From NCBI RefSeq assembly GCF_000828635.1, contig NZ_AP012547.1:620001-684000 (forward strand): a stretch of 64,000 nt of DNA. The letters are read 5' to 3'. The notes beneath the pieces are model-generated. The model worked only from the letters and a program-made list of their open reading frames with translations, was not told the origin of the DNA and did not search any database. The translations under genes and the position numbers were made by a program. Source of the DNA: Sulfuritalea hydrogenivorans sk43H (lineage in GTDB: Bacteria > Pseudomonadota > Gammaproteobacteria > Burkholderiales > Rhodocyclaceae). Numbering within the stretch: the stretch's first letter is position 1; each line of letters starts with the position of its first letter. Of the stretch, positions 10,001-17,458 are shown in pieces.

Positions 10001-11803
10001 TCGCTGCTGATCATCACGGTGTCCTTCCTGCCGGTGTTCACGCTCGAAGCGCAGGAGGGCCGGCTGTTCTCGCCGCTGGCCTATACCAAGACCTTCGCCA
10101 TGGCCGGCGCCGCCTTCCTGTCGCTGACCCTGGTGCCGGTGCTGATGCTGTTCTTCATCCGCGGCGCGATCATGCCCGAGGCGAAGAACCCGGTGAATCG
10201 CGTGCTGATCCGGCTCTACCGGCCGATCATCGCCGAGGTCATGCGCCGCAAGCGTGCCACGATTGTCCTCGCGCTGGCGACGCTGGCCGTCAGCCTGTAT
10301 CCGGCATCGAAGCTGGGCAGCGAGTTCATGCCGACCTTGAACGAAGGCACGCTGTTCTACATGCCGACGTCCTTGCCGGGCATGTCGATCACCAAGGCCG
10401 CCGAGTTGCTGCAGACGCAGAACAAGATCATCAAGAGCTTCCCCGAAGTCGCCTCGGTGATCGGCAAGGCCGGGCGCGCCAACACCGCCACCGATCCGGC
10501 GCCGACGGAGATGTTCGAGACGGTGATCAACCTCAAGCCCGAATCCGAATGGCGGCCGGGCATGAGCATCGACAAGCTGATTGCCGAACTGGATCGCGCG
10601 CTGCAATTCCCCGGCGTCGCCAATTCCTGGACCATGCCGATCAAGGCGCGCATCGACATGCTGTCCACCGGCATCCGCACCCCGATCGGGATCAAGGTCT
10701 TCGGCAAGGACCTGGTCGAGATGGAACGTCTGGCGCGCGAGATCGAGGGCGTGGTGAAGACCGTGCCGGGCACCACCAGTGCCTACGCGGAACGCATCAC
10801 CGGCGGCTTCTACCTCGACATCGAGCCCGACCGCGAGGCGCTGGCGCGCTACGGCCTCGGCGTCGGCGAGCTGCAGGACACCATCGCCACGGCACTGGGC
10901 GGCGAGATGGTGACGACCACGGTCGAGGGCCGCGAGCGTTTCGGCATCAGCGTGCGCTACCCGCGCGAGCTGCGTGCCGACCCGCAGGCCATCGCGCGCG
11001 AAGTACTGGTGCCGGTCATGGGCGGCGCCATGGTGCCGCTCGGGCAAGTGGCGAAGGTCGCCATCGTCAAGGGCGCGCCGGCCATCCGCACCGAGAACGC
11101 GCTGCTCTCGGCCTACATCTACGTCGACATCCGCGACCGCGACATCGGCTCCTACGTCGCCGACGCGCGTCAGGCCGTCAATGCGAAAGTGAAATTCGCC
11201 CCCGGCTACTACATCGCCTGGAGCGGCCAGTTCGAGTACATGGAGCGCGCCATCGAAAAGCTCAAGCTCGTCGTGCCGCTGACGCTGCTGATCATTTTCC
11301 TGCTGCTCTATCTCAATTTCCGGCGCCTGACCGAAACGCTGATCGTCATGCTCTCGGTGCCCTTCGCGCTGGTCGGCGGCGTCTGGCTGATGTGGCTGCT
11401 GAATTACAACCTGTCGGTGGCGGTGGCCGTCGGCTTCATTGCGCTGGCCGGCGTCGCCGCCGAAACCGGCGTGGTGATGCTGATCTACCTCGATCATGCC
11501 TGGGAGGCCGCTCAGGCCCGCTGCCGTGCCGAAAATCGCCGTGCCGCCAGCGCCGACTTGTACGCCGCGGTGATGGAAGGCGCGGTCGAGCGCGTGCGGC
11601 CCAAGCTGATGACCGTGGTCGCCATCATGGCCGGCCTGCTGCCGATCATGTGGAGCACGGGTGCCGGATCGGAAGTGATGAGCCGCATTGCCGCGCCGAT
11701 GATCGGCGGCATGATTTCCTCGACGATCCTGACCTTGGCGGTGATCCCCGCGATCTATGCCCTGCTCAAGGAACGGGAACTGTCACGGCGTGCCGGAGGC
11801 TGA
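7019..11803 (+). CDS. Single-frame CusB-like adaptor + CusF domain + CusA-type Cu/Ag RND pump
   Basis: One uninterrupted 1594-residue frame. Residues 1-25 are a signal anchor. Residues 56-85 are a heavy-metal-binding segment (YYRNPMGLPDTSPVPKKDSM). About 100-430 is the HlyD-type adaptor. About 442-510 is a CusF domain with VTHGPVPSLKWPGMTMDF. About 515-553 is a low-complexity linker encoded by GC-rich inverted repeats. From Met554 a complete CusA-type pump of 1041 residues follows, with GAMVDAAIVMIENAHK (signature of Cu/Ag pumps) and TMPIKARIDMLSTGIRTPIG. The two parts are normally separate genes. An internal ATG at 8678 with AAGGA 9 bases upstream could still make a free pump. The 3' end overlaps the opposing kinase gene by 21 bp. 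Confidence 0.9.
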   Translation: MKYQISAVLAALLLAVGGGYWLGNKKVPEGTQRAGAGDTAMTAGPAAAPAAAPRKLLYYRNPMGLPDTSPVPKKDSMGMDYIAVYEGEDGGGSVAGEVRISTEKVQKLGVRTEPAALRELARQVRAAGRVEIDERRLHNVAPKFEGWVERLHVNATGQPVAKGQPLFEVYSPELVSAQREYVVAAKGVAALKEASSEMQSGMRQLADASLVRLRNWDISEEQIKALAAGGEAKRTLTFRSPVGGVVLEKKAVAGMRFMPGEMLYQIADLSSVWVLADVFERDIGLVKLGQKVKLGINAYPDKNFSGTIAYIYPTLKAETRTIPVRIELANPGGLLKPAMYASVELAVGGREKVVTVPVSAVIDSGTRQVVLIEKGAGRFEPREVKLGARSDEYVEVREGVGAGDTVVVAANFLIDAESNLKAALSGFAADAAPATKAVSHQATGTLDAIDAAAGSVTVTHGPVPSLKWPGMTMDFVLANPSLVDKAKPGSAISIEFVERKPGEWVITKLDAKGERPAAGPPQGGASQLPGGHGSGRTAVTPFLGKGAGGRNPNMLNALIDWSARNKFLVVLATIFVTLAGIHAVLKTPLDALPDLSDVQVIIYTEVPGQAPQVVEDQVTYPLTTAMLSVPKSKVVRGFSFFGASFVYVIFEDGTDIYWARSRVLEYLNFAAGRLPKGVTPQLGPDATGVGWVYQYVVLAKDKSLAELRTIQDWFIRYQLTKAPGVAEVASIGGFVQQYQVVVDPVKLRAYGVALSTVTKAIRESNRDVGGRVVEMAETEYMVRGRGYLRGRADIENLVVKAERGTPVLIRDIAHVELGPDERRGITELNGEGEVVSGIAMSRYGQNALDVIHGVKEKLAEIAPGLPAGVTIETVYDRSDLIHRAIETLKNTLIEESLIVALVCLVFLMHARSALVAILMLPVGVLIAFIAMRALGMNSNIMSLGGVAIAIGAMVDAAIVMIENAHKHLERLKEGESRSEAIIAACKEVGPALFFSLLIITVSFLPVFTLEAQEGRLFSPLAYTKTFAMAGAAFLSLTLVPVLMLFFIRGAIMPEAKNPVNRVLIRLYRPIIAEVMRRKRATIVLALATLAVSLYPASKLGSEFMPTLNEGTLFYMPTSLPGMSITKAAELLQTQNKIIKSFPEVASVIGKAGRANTATDPAPTEMFETVINLKPESEWRPGMSIDKLIAELDRALQFPGVANSWTMPIKARIDMLSTGIRTPIGIKVFGKDLVEMERLAREIEGVVKTVPGTTSAYAERITGGFYLDIEPDREALARYGLGVGELQDTIATALGGEMVTTTVEGRERFGISVRYPRELRADPQAIAREVLVPVMGGAMVPLGQVAKVAIVKGAPAIRTENALLSAYIYVDIRDRDIGSYVADARQAVNAKVKFAPGYYIAWSGQFEYMERAIEKLKLVVPLTLLIIFLLLYLNFRRLTETLIVMLSVPFALVGGVWLMWLLNYNLSVAVAVGFIALAGVAAETGVVMLIYLDHAWEAAQARCRAENRRAASADLYAAVMEGAVERVRPKLMTVVAIMAGLLPIMWSTGAGSEVMSRIAAPMIGGMISSTILTLAVIPAIYALLKERELSRRAGG
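8212..8237 (+). repeat. Dispersed repeat copy 2 (middle bases AC)
   Basis: GAGTCGGCGCTGGCG, AC, ACGGTG. One mismatch in the right half. It is read as EGVGAGDTVV, a natural adaptor motif, so this is the weakest member of the set. Confidence 0.35.
8562..8668 (+). repeat. GC-rich inverted-repeat insertion forming the adaptor-pump linker
   Basis: CCCCGCCGCC with GGCGGGG, GGCCACGGAAGTGGCC, and CCCTTTCCTTGGGAAGGGG follow one another as short inverted repeats. Their composition resembles the intergenic GC-rich elements at 34324-34339 and 35838-35905. All three reading phases happen to stay open in the frame used, joining adaptor to pump. Confidence 0.55.
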
Positions 11804-13708
11804 CAGCGCGATGCTGAATTCGGTGCCGCGTCCGGCGCGGCTTTTCAGGGCCACCGCCAGACCCAATGAGTTGGCGAGGCTCTTGGTGCTGAACAGGCCA
11901 AGGCCGAATCCGTCCGGAATGGAGCTCTTGGTGTCGAAGCGCTGGAACGCATCGAACGCGCGCCGGATTTGGTCTTCGGTCATGCCGTGGCCGGTATCCG
12001 CGATGACCAGGCGCAGGCCCCCTCCCCGCCGGCAGCCGACAAGTATCCGGTCGCCCTGCTCGGTGTAGCGGATGGCGTTCGAGAGCACGTTGCGCACGAT
12101 GCGCTGGAAGTAAGGTACGTGGGTCGTGATGGACAGGCGCGAGGGCACGTAGCGGATGGTGATGCGCTTGTATTCCGATCGCCCCCGGTATTCCTCGATG
12201 ATGGGCGCCAGCAGGTCGTCGAGTTTCACCCGCTGCATGACCGGGCGATGCTCCGCCTCGTGCACGGTGGCCAGTTGCTGGATGCCGAGCAGCAGTTCGT
12301 CGACCTCCTTCAGCGCCAGATCGAGCTTGCGCGAGCGCTCTTCACGTTCCGCTGGCGTGGCGGCGGACTTGAGCAGGTCCGCGAACAGATTGACGCCCAG
12401 CAGCGGCTGGCGCAGATCATGATTGGTGGCGGCAAACAACAGGCTGCGCTCACGCATAAGGGCCGCTGCCTTCTCGCGCTCCATGACGGCCTGCTGACGC
12501 GCCGCCACCAGCGCATCCCGCTGCTGCATCAGGCGCTGGCTCATGGCAAAGCCGAAACAGGCCGCGACCACCGTGGCTTGCAGCAGGACGAAGGCGCTCG
12601 ATGACCAGGCCACGGGGTTGTCGATTATCCGCGCCGCAAGAAAGAACATTCCGCCGACCAGGTAGGCCAGCCAGGCGACGCCTATGTAGGGGGAGAAGCG
12701 GATTTTCCTGTGCGTGGCCAGGGCGGAAACGACGACAAGTATCGCGGCGATCGCGGCACCGCCCCAGACCAGAAGAATCCGGGCGGCGACAGGAAACGCC
12801 AGGGCAAAAAATGGCGCCAGCGCGAGCCAGAGCCAGCCGAGGACCCGCAACAGGAAATCCGTCCGCGGCGCCCAGGACGCGCAGTTGAGGTAGGCGCGAG
12901 CATGCAGGCTGCCGCAGCCGAACAGGCTTGCGTAGGCCGCAAAGCCTATCGGACTGAGCGCGGTTTCCGGCAGCATGGGAAACAGCTGGGCCAGAAATCC
13001 GGACAGCCACAGGGCGCCGACCAGGTCCGCGATGATCATGTAGATGAACAGGAGTATCAGGGTGTCATCGAGATAGCGCCGCAGCGATGCGGCGTAGATG
13101 ATGATGAAGAGGCAGCCGCCGAGGGCAATGCCGATCGCGACGGTGATGTTGCGTTCCCGCTCGGCAAAGTCCACCGGGTGATAGGCAAACACCGGAAAGC
13201 GGACGATGGCCGGACCCTCGATGCGCAACAGGAATTCGGTGGCCTGCCGTGGCGCCAGCTCAAGCGCCCAGGCCGGACGCGTGGTGCCGCCGCCGATACG
13301 TCCGGCCGCGGCATCGGCCAGCGAGGGAAGCTGGCGCCACGCACCCGTTGCGCTCCGCGCGAACAGGCGCATGTCGAACTGGGTGGTGGTTTCCACCGCG
13401 AGCAGCCGCAGCTGCTCCGACGGCGCGGGGTTGTACAGGGAAAACAGGGCCCAGTAGGGTGCGGTGCCGCGACCGAAAATGTGATTCGGGCTATCGACGG
13501 CGATTGCGCCGCCGCCGTTGGCCAGTACCGCCGCCTGAGCGGCCCCCAGGTTCCTGTCGGCCGACACCACCACCCGCAGTGTTGGCCAAACGGCCACCCG
13601 TTCCGCTTCGGGCCCGACCTCGACGGGCACCGGAGGGGACGCGTGCGCCGTGAGCGCCAGGCAGGCGATGCAGCCGGCCACGAGAAGAGCGGGAAGTCCG
13701 CGCCTCAT
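11783..13708 (-). CDS. Membrane sensor histidine kinase with 7TMR-DISM sensor
   Basis: 641 residues. A signal peptide (about 1-23) precedes an extracellular DISM-type beta domain (about 30-165) with APYWALFSLYNPAPSEQLRL. Seven transmembrane helices span about 185-400, ending in a coiled linker. The phospho-acceptor motif is LLFAATNHDLRQPLLGVNLF, the N box RIVRNVLSNAIRYTEQG, and ATP-binding boxes VIADTGHGM and GFGLGLFSTKSLANSLG. It is thus a complete, probably active kinase. The start at 13708 lies 15 bp after the stop of the NarL-type regulator gene, its likely partner. The 3' end overlaps the end of the pump gene on the other strand by 21 bp. The ligand of the extracellular domain is unknown. 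Confidence 0.9.
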   Translation of the reverse strand: MRRGLPALLVAGCIACLALTAHASPPVPVEVGPEAERVAVWPTLRVVVSADRNLGAAQAAVLANGGGAIAVDSPNHIFGRGTAPYWALFSLYNPAPSEQLRLLAVETTTQFDMRLFARSATGAWRQLPSLADAAAGRIGGGTTRPAWALELAPRQATEFLLRIEGPAIVRFPVFAYHPVDFAERERNITVAIGIALGGCLFIIIYAASLRRYLDDTLILLFIYMIIADLVGALWLSGFLAQLFPMLPETALSPIGFAAYASLFGCGSLHARAYLNCASWAPRTDFLLRVLGWLWLALAPFFALAFPVAARILLVWGGAAIAAILVVVSALATHRKIRFSPYIGVAWLAYLVGGMFFLAARIIDNPVAWSSSAFVLLQATVVAACFGFAMSQRLMQQRDALVAARQQAVMEREKAAALMRERSLLFAATNHDLRQPLLGVNLFADLLKSAATPAEREERSRKLDLALKEVDELLLGIQQLATVHEAEHRPVMQRVKLDDLLAPIIEEYRGRSEYKRITIRYVPSRLSITTHVPYFQRIVRNVLSNAIRYTEQGDRILVGCRRGGGLRLVIADTGHGMTEDQIRRAFDAFQRFDTKSSIPDGFGLGLFSTKSLANSLGLAVALKSRAGRGTEFSIALSASGTP

Positions 13709-13723
13709 TCCTGCTTCCGGGCG

Positions 13724-14359
13724 TCAGCGGCGGGCATCGGGTCTGAGCATCTGGAGGTAGCGGACAACGGCTTCGGTGCGATTCTTCACCGCGAGTCGAC
13801 CGAGGATTTCCTTCATGTGGGAGCGCACCGTTTCTTCGCTGATGTTCATCCGCGCGGCGATCTGGTGATTGCTGCGGCCCGCCGCCAGTTCTTCAAGCAC
13901 GGCGCGCTGTTTTGGCGTAAGCAGCGGGTCCGGCGCGGCCGTGCCGACGGGAGCGGCGTGTGGCCCGTGCGGGCGTCCGCCCAATGCGGTCCGGATTTCG
14001 TCCCGCAGCGTCTGGGTCGATGCGTTCTTGATGAGGTAGCCCCTCACCCCCAGGGCCTTCGCTTCGTTGCGCAATTCCGGATCATCCAGCGCCGTGAAGA
14101 CCAGCAACGGGCTGTGGGGTACGGCTGCGCGCAAGCGTTTTACCGCTTCCATGCCATTGGCGTCGGTCAGCGTCAGATCGGTCACGACCAGCACTGGCAT
14201 CGGCCGTTGCGCAAGAATGCGCAACGCGGCGCGGAGGGATTCCGCAGTGTCCACCCGCAATGCCGCATCGCAGTCGCGGATGCAGGCGACAAGCGAATCG
14301 GAGACCAGCGGATGGTCCTCGACGATCAGGGCGAACGGACTGCGGCGGTCTGTCTGCAC
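13724..14359 (-). CDS. Response regulator, NarL/FixJ (LuxR-type HTH) family
   Basis: A 211-residue regulator with receiver domain PFALIVEDHPLVSDSLVA, phospho-acceptor Asp in VVTDLTLTDANGMEAVK and Lys in GYLIKNAS, followed by a LuxR-type HTH (LLTPKQRAVLEELAAGRSNH and ISEETVRSHMKEILGRLAVK). The frame is open further upstream, but I chose GTG at 14359 because AAGGA sits 9 bases before it and the receiver domain begins only a few residues later. It is followed after 15 bp by the DISM kinase gene, so the two form a two-component operon. Targets are unknown; the divergent STAS/hemerythrin genes are the obvious candidates. Confidence 0.88.
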   Translation of the reverse strand: MQTDRRSPFALIVEDHPLVSDSLVACIRDCDAALRVDTAESLRAALRILAQRPMPVLVVTDLTLTDANGMEAVKRLRAAVPHSPLLVFTALDDPELRNEAKALGVRGYLIKNASTQTLRDEIRTALGGRPHGPHAAPVGTAAPDPLLTPKQRAVLEELAAGRSNHQIAARMNISEETVRSHMKEILGRLAVKNRTEAVVRYLQMLRPDARR

Positions 14360-14827
14360 GCAACAAGATCCTTCATGAACGGCATTGCAGCTAGGTGTTC
14401 GAATCCGGACGTCGGCTGGCGCCGGGAATTCCCCGTCCGCAATCGAGACAGTTCCATCCGCCTTCACGGGCCGCCCATCAGCTTGTGTGGGTCCCGCTCC
14501 GCCTCCCCTGAGTCCCTCGCGATGCGCCTGCTCTAGCAAGGCTTTGGCACACCATGGCGCCAACTATACCCGACGGCAAGTTTCCGGGAAGATGCCTGCC
14601 GTCGGGCGGTGGGGACCGGGTGTCCAAAGGCAGGCCCTGGATTTCGGTCCAGGCTCACCCGTTCGGGTGATGACGGAGCCGCGGGGCAGTAGTAACTTTG
14701 CAGGGATCACCTACAGGGACAGGCCGAAGCAAGTCATGCTGTTCGAATCGATCACCGAGTTTGCGGCAGGCAGCACCGAACGGGCTGTTTCGCGGCCATG
14801 GCTTTTGCTCCGGACGAAGGATGCATC
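14360..14827. other. 468-bp intergenic region between divergent operons
   Basis: No convincing gene. It should hold the promoters of the leftward regulator/kinase pair and the rightward STAS/hemerythrin pair. The only clear structure is the hairpin cluster at 14594-14670, listed separately. TTGGCA with TATACC 15 bases later (14543-14570) is a poor promoter candidate for the rightward unit. Confidence 0.5.
14594..14670 (+). other. Candidate structured RNA: consecutive hairpins in the STAS/hemerythrin leader
   Basis: GCCTGCC (14594-14600) pairs with GGCAGGC (14629-14635) around an inner GGAC/GTCC hairpin. Directly after come CCTGGA-TTTCGG-TCCAGG (14636-14653) and TCACCC-GTTC-GGGTGA (14655-14670). 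Three perfect helices packed end to end in 77 bases suggest a folded leader. I match it to no known riboswitch. It is about 160 bases before the STAS start. Confidence 0.4.
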
Positions 14828-15193
14828 ATGACCATGAATATCGTGCTGGATGCGCGGAAGCGCCTCCGGGTTGCGGTAACCGGGGAGTTTGACTGCGAAG
14901 TCGCGCGGGAACTCATGCGGCGCTTCAGGATGAACTGGCCCGCACGCGCGAGGGCGCTGCATCTCGATCTGAAGGGCGTGACGGAGTTCCGCCAGGGGGC
15001 CATCGAACTGCTCGTTCTGCTGCTGGAAATGACCGGAGGGGAACTGTCCCTGGAAGGCTGCAGCGATGAACTGGAAGCAGCGTATGTGTCCGTGCTGACG
15101 GGCGCCGCTGCCGCGCCGAATGCGGGCAGCGCCTGCCGCGATTTCCTGCTTGGCGGCGAGTGCGCGGTTTGCTCGCGGGGAGCCTGTCCATGA
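14828..15193 (+). CDS. STAS-domain-like protein with C-terminal cysteine cluster
   Basis: A 121-residue protein (ATG at 14828, GAAGGA just upstream). It reads like a STAS/anti-sigma-antagonist fold: short first strand (NIVLDARKRLRVAVTGEFDC), then LHLDLKGVTEFRQGAIELLV followed by an amphipathic helix. The Ser/Thr normally phosphorylated after the Asp in STAS proteins is absent here (EFRQGAIELL). The last 20 residues hold four Cys (CRDFLLGGECAVCSRGAC) that could bind a metal or form disulfides. The stop overlaps the hemerythrin start by ATGA, so the two are made together. A partner-switching role tied to iron, oxygen or redox is inference. Confidence 0.65.
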   Translation: MTMNIVLDARKRLRVAVTGEFDCEVARELMRRFRMNWPARARALHLDLKGVTEFRQGAIELLVLLLEMTGGELSLEGCSDELEAAYVSVLTGAAAAPNAGSACRDFLLGGECAVCSRGACP

Positions 15194-15681
15194 GCCAGGT
15201 GGCGATGCCCGAATTCAGATATGACTTCGGCAATTCCGGGATCGACGCCGATCACAGCGCGCTTGCCATGATTCTGGAAGCGCTGGAGCAGGTCTGCGAT
15301 GAGTCCGCGGGCGCGGACTGCCGATGCGATGTCTGCCCCGAGAAGAAAACCCGGTCATGCCATGGCCTGCTGAAGGATCTTTGCGGCAGGATGCAGGCCC
15401 TGCTGCTCGAGCATTTCCAGCGCGAGCATGAGCTGATGAACTCCCTGCCCCGCAGCCAGACGACGAAAGCCCATTGCGAGCGGCATCGTCGCGCGCATGT
15501 CAGTTTTTCCACGCGCTACAACCTTGCCGCGGCGAAACTCAATGATTGCCAGCCTGCGATCGGCGCAAGGGAGCTCGAATCACTGGTGCTCGACTGGATT
15601 CGCGGCCATGCGCTGGAATTTGATGCCGAACTTTCCGCGCTCCTGAATCGCCCTGTCGGCGACAGGCAGCGCCGCGCCTGA
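15190..15681 (+). CDS. Bacteriohemerythrin with inserted cysteine motif
   Basis: A 163-residue hemerythrin. All ligand motifs of the di-iron site are visible: DADHSAL (His), HFQREHELM (His and Glu), HRRAHVSF (two His) and WIRGHALEFDAEL (His and Asp). Between the first and second ligand helices is an insertion CRCDVCPEKKTRSC, four Cys in a CxCx2Cx7C pattern, not part of the usual fold. The ATG at 15190 overlaps the STAS stop. Hemerythrins bind O2 (or NO) at a di-iron centre and serve as sensors or carriers; with no fused signalling domain here, the partner STAS protein is a plausible output. The Cys cluster may add a second metal or redox switch. Confidence 0.85.
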   Translation: MSQVAMPEFRYDFGNSGIDADHSALAMILEALEQVCDESAGADCRCDVCPEKKTRSCHGLLKDLCGRMQALLLEHFQREHELMNSLPRSQTTKAHCERHRRAHVSFSTRYNLAAAKLNDCQPAIGARELESLVLDWIRGHALEFDAELSALLNRPVGDRQRRA

Positions 15682-15754
15682 AATACGGCATCCCGAAGCG
15701 TCCGCACTTCTTCGCCGCGCCGACGCGAAGCGGCGTCATAGCCGGTAGAATCAA

Positions 15755-15796
15755 CCCGTTATTTGAGGTCCGACAGATGTCGGCGCAGTTAACGGG
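15755..15796 (+). promoter_or_regulatory. Nested inverted repeats over the FapA ribosome site
   Basis: CCCGTTA (15755-15761) pairs with TAACGGG (15790-15796), and CCGACA/TGTCGG (15770-15783) nests inside. The outer right arm uses part of the GGGGGG run that lies 3 bases before the ATG at 15803, so the fold would hide the ribosome-binding site. Confidence 0.4.
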
Positions 15797-15802
15797 GGGT
15801 CT

Positions 15803-17431
15803 ATGGGCACCGAGCAGCAGCGTGGCGCGGGACTGAGCTTCAGGCTTGACACTGAAGTCAGGGCGTTGATTGCGACTGTGGTGCCCGATCCGGCGGCGCA
15901 ACCGGTCGATGAAGCCTGGCTGATCGCCCGGCTCGCCGAACTGGGATTCGGCGGGCTGCATTATCTGCCGACGGCGGGAATGCTGCTTCTCGCCAAGTAC
16001 AACACCGGAGGCACGGTGACGGTGAAGCTGGCGGAGCAAGTCGATGCCGGCATGCACATCGCCATTTCGCCCGATGGTCTGGCGGCCCATCTCGACATCG
16101 TGCCGGCACAGGGCGGTGCCGGCGTCACTCGCGAGGCCGTGCTGGCGGCGTTGACGGAGCAGGGGATCGAACAGGGCATTCTCGACGAAGCCATCGCCGC
16201 CGCAATCGCCGCCGGTTCCGCCCAGCGCGTCGTGGTCGCCATCGGGCGGGCCCCGGTGCACGGCAGCGACGGACGATTCGAGTCATTGCTGCCGGAGGTG
16301 CGCAGCCGGGTGCCCAGGGTGGACGAGTCGGGACATACCGATTACCGCGACATGGGCGAAATCCTGGTGGTCCACCCGGGCGACAAGCTGATGCTGCGCC
16401 ACCCGGCGACGACAGGCCGCGATGGCGTGACGCTGCGCGGGGAGCCGATTCCGCCGAAACCCGGCAAGGACATGATGTATTCCGCCAACCTGGCGGGCAC
16501 CACCTTTGCGCCGGAGAACCCGGATTTGCTGCTGGCGGCGATTTCCGGGCAGCCGGTGGTGGTCAAAGGCGGCATGATCGTCGAGCCGCTGTACAAGGTC
16601 GATGAGGTCGGCACCGCCAGCGGCAACATCGATTTCGACGGCAGCGTGGTGGTTCACGGCGAGGTCGGCGCCGGCATGACGGTGCGCGCCACGGGCGACA
16701 TCGAAGTTGGCGGCGTGGTCGAGTCGGCAACACTGGAGGCCGGTGGCAGCATCGTCATCAAGGGCGGCGCCATCGGCAGCCTCGGCCGCAAGAGTGGTGC
16801 CGAGCATCGCATCAAATGCGGCGGCTGCTTTACCGCCGCCTTCGCCCAGCAAGCCGCTATTGAAGCCGGTGACAGCATTTTTATCGACGACGTGGCGATG
16901 CAATGCGAACTCACCGCCCACAACCACATTCGTGTCGGCAACCAGAAGCGAGGCCACATCATCGGCGGCAAGGCGCAGGCGACATTGTCGATCACGGCCA
17001 AGGTGATCGGGTCTCCCAACCGGGTTGCCACGCGCCTCGAGATCGGCGTCAATCCTTCCATGCACAAGCAGTTGCTCGAAATGGCCAAGGATCGCGACGG
17101 CAAGGAAAATCAATTGCTCGAGATCAGCAAGCTGCTCGATTTCGCGCACAAGAATCCCGGCAAGGTGCGCCCCGAGATGATCGAAAAGGCGCGCACGACG
17201 GCTGGCGCGCTGGGCGAAGCGATCGCTGCGATGCGCGAGGAACAGGACGTGCTGACGAAGAAGATAGAACTCTCCCTGCAGTCGCGCGTGATCGCCGAGC
17301 AGGCCATCTACGAGGGCGCCGAAGTGCTGATGGGCAACCAGCGCCACCGCGTGGTGGGCGAGCAGGGGGCTTGCGCGATCGGGCTGACCGAGCACGGATT
17401 GGCCCGGATGCCGCTGGAGGACAAGGCCTAG
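15803..17431 (+). CDS. FapA/DUF342-family protein
   Basis: A 542-residue cytoplasmic protein. The N-terminal third is an alpha/beta region with a helix-rich piece (GVTREAVLAALTEQGIEQG). The middle is the FapA (DUF342) beta-helix: GEILVVHPGDKLMLRHPATT, SGNIDFDGSVVVHGEVGAGM and GDIEVGGVVESATLEAGGSI, with Gly-rich turn repeats. A coiled coil (about residues 420-500) closes it. Family members are linked to cell-surface or flagellar functions, with no defined enzyme activity. No flagellar genes are near. It lies 121 bp after the hemerythrin gene, with a hairpin at its ribosome site, and ends tail-to-tail with the AraC-type gene. Confidence 0.85.
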   Translation: MGTEQQRGAGLSFRLDTEVRALIATVVPDPAAQPVDEAWLIARLAELGFGGLHYLPTAGMLLLAKYNTGGTVTVKLAEQVDAGMHIAISPDGLAAHLDIVPAQGGAGVTREAVLAALTEQGIEQGILDEAIAAAIAAGSAQRVVVAIGRAPVHGSDGRFESLLPEVRSRVPRVDESGHTDYRDMGEILVVHPGDKLMLRHPATTGRDGVTLRGEPIPPKPGKDMMYSANLAGTTFAPENPDLLLAAISGQPVVVKGGMIVEPLYKVDEVGTASGNIDFDGSVVVHGEVGAGMTVRATGDIEVGGVVESATLEAGGSIVIKGGAIGSLGRKSGAEHRIKCGGCFTAAFAQQAAIEAGDSIFIDDVAMQCELTAHNHIRVGNQKRGHIIGGKAQATLSITAKVIGSPNRVATRLEIGVNPSMHKQLLEMAKDRDGKENQLLEISKLLDFAHKNPGKVRPEMIEKARTTAGALGEAIAAMREEQDVLTKKIELSLQSRVIAEQAIYEGAEVLMGNQRHRVVGEQGACAIGLTEHGLARMPLEDKA

Positions 17432-17458
17432 CCGGAGGCTGTCCCAACTTCAGCGTAT

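Noticed and set aside
8600-11497. Long reverse-strand frame of 965 codons opposite the pump gene
   Set aside because: It mirrors the pump's codon periodicity, is rich in His/Arg/Gln with no domain, and the forward frame is a clear RND pump.
14530-14570. Sigma-54 promoter before the STAS gene (TGGCAC...)
   Set aside because: The GC pair expected 10 bases after GG is not in register.
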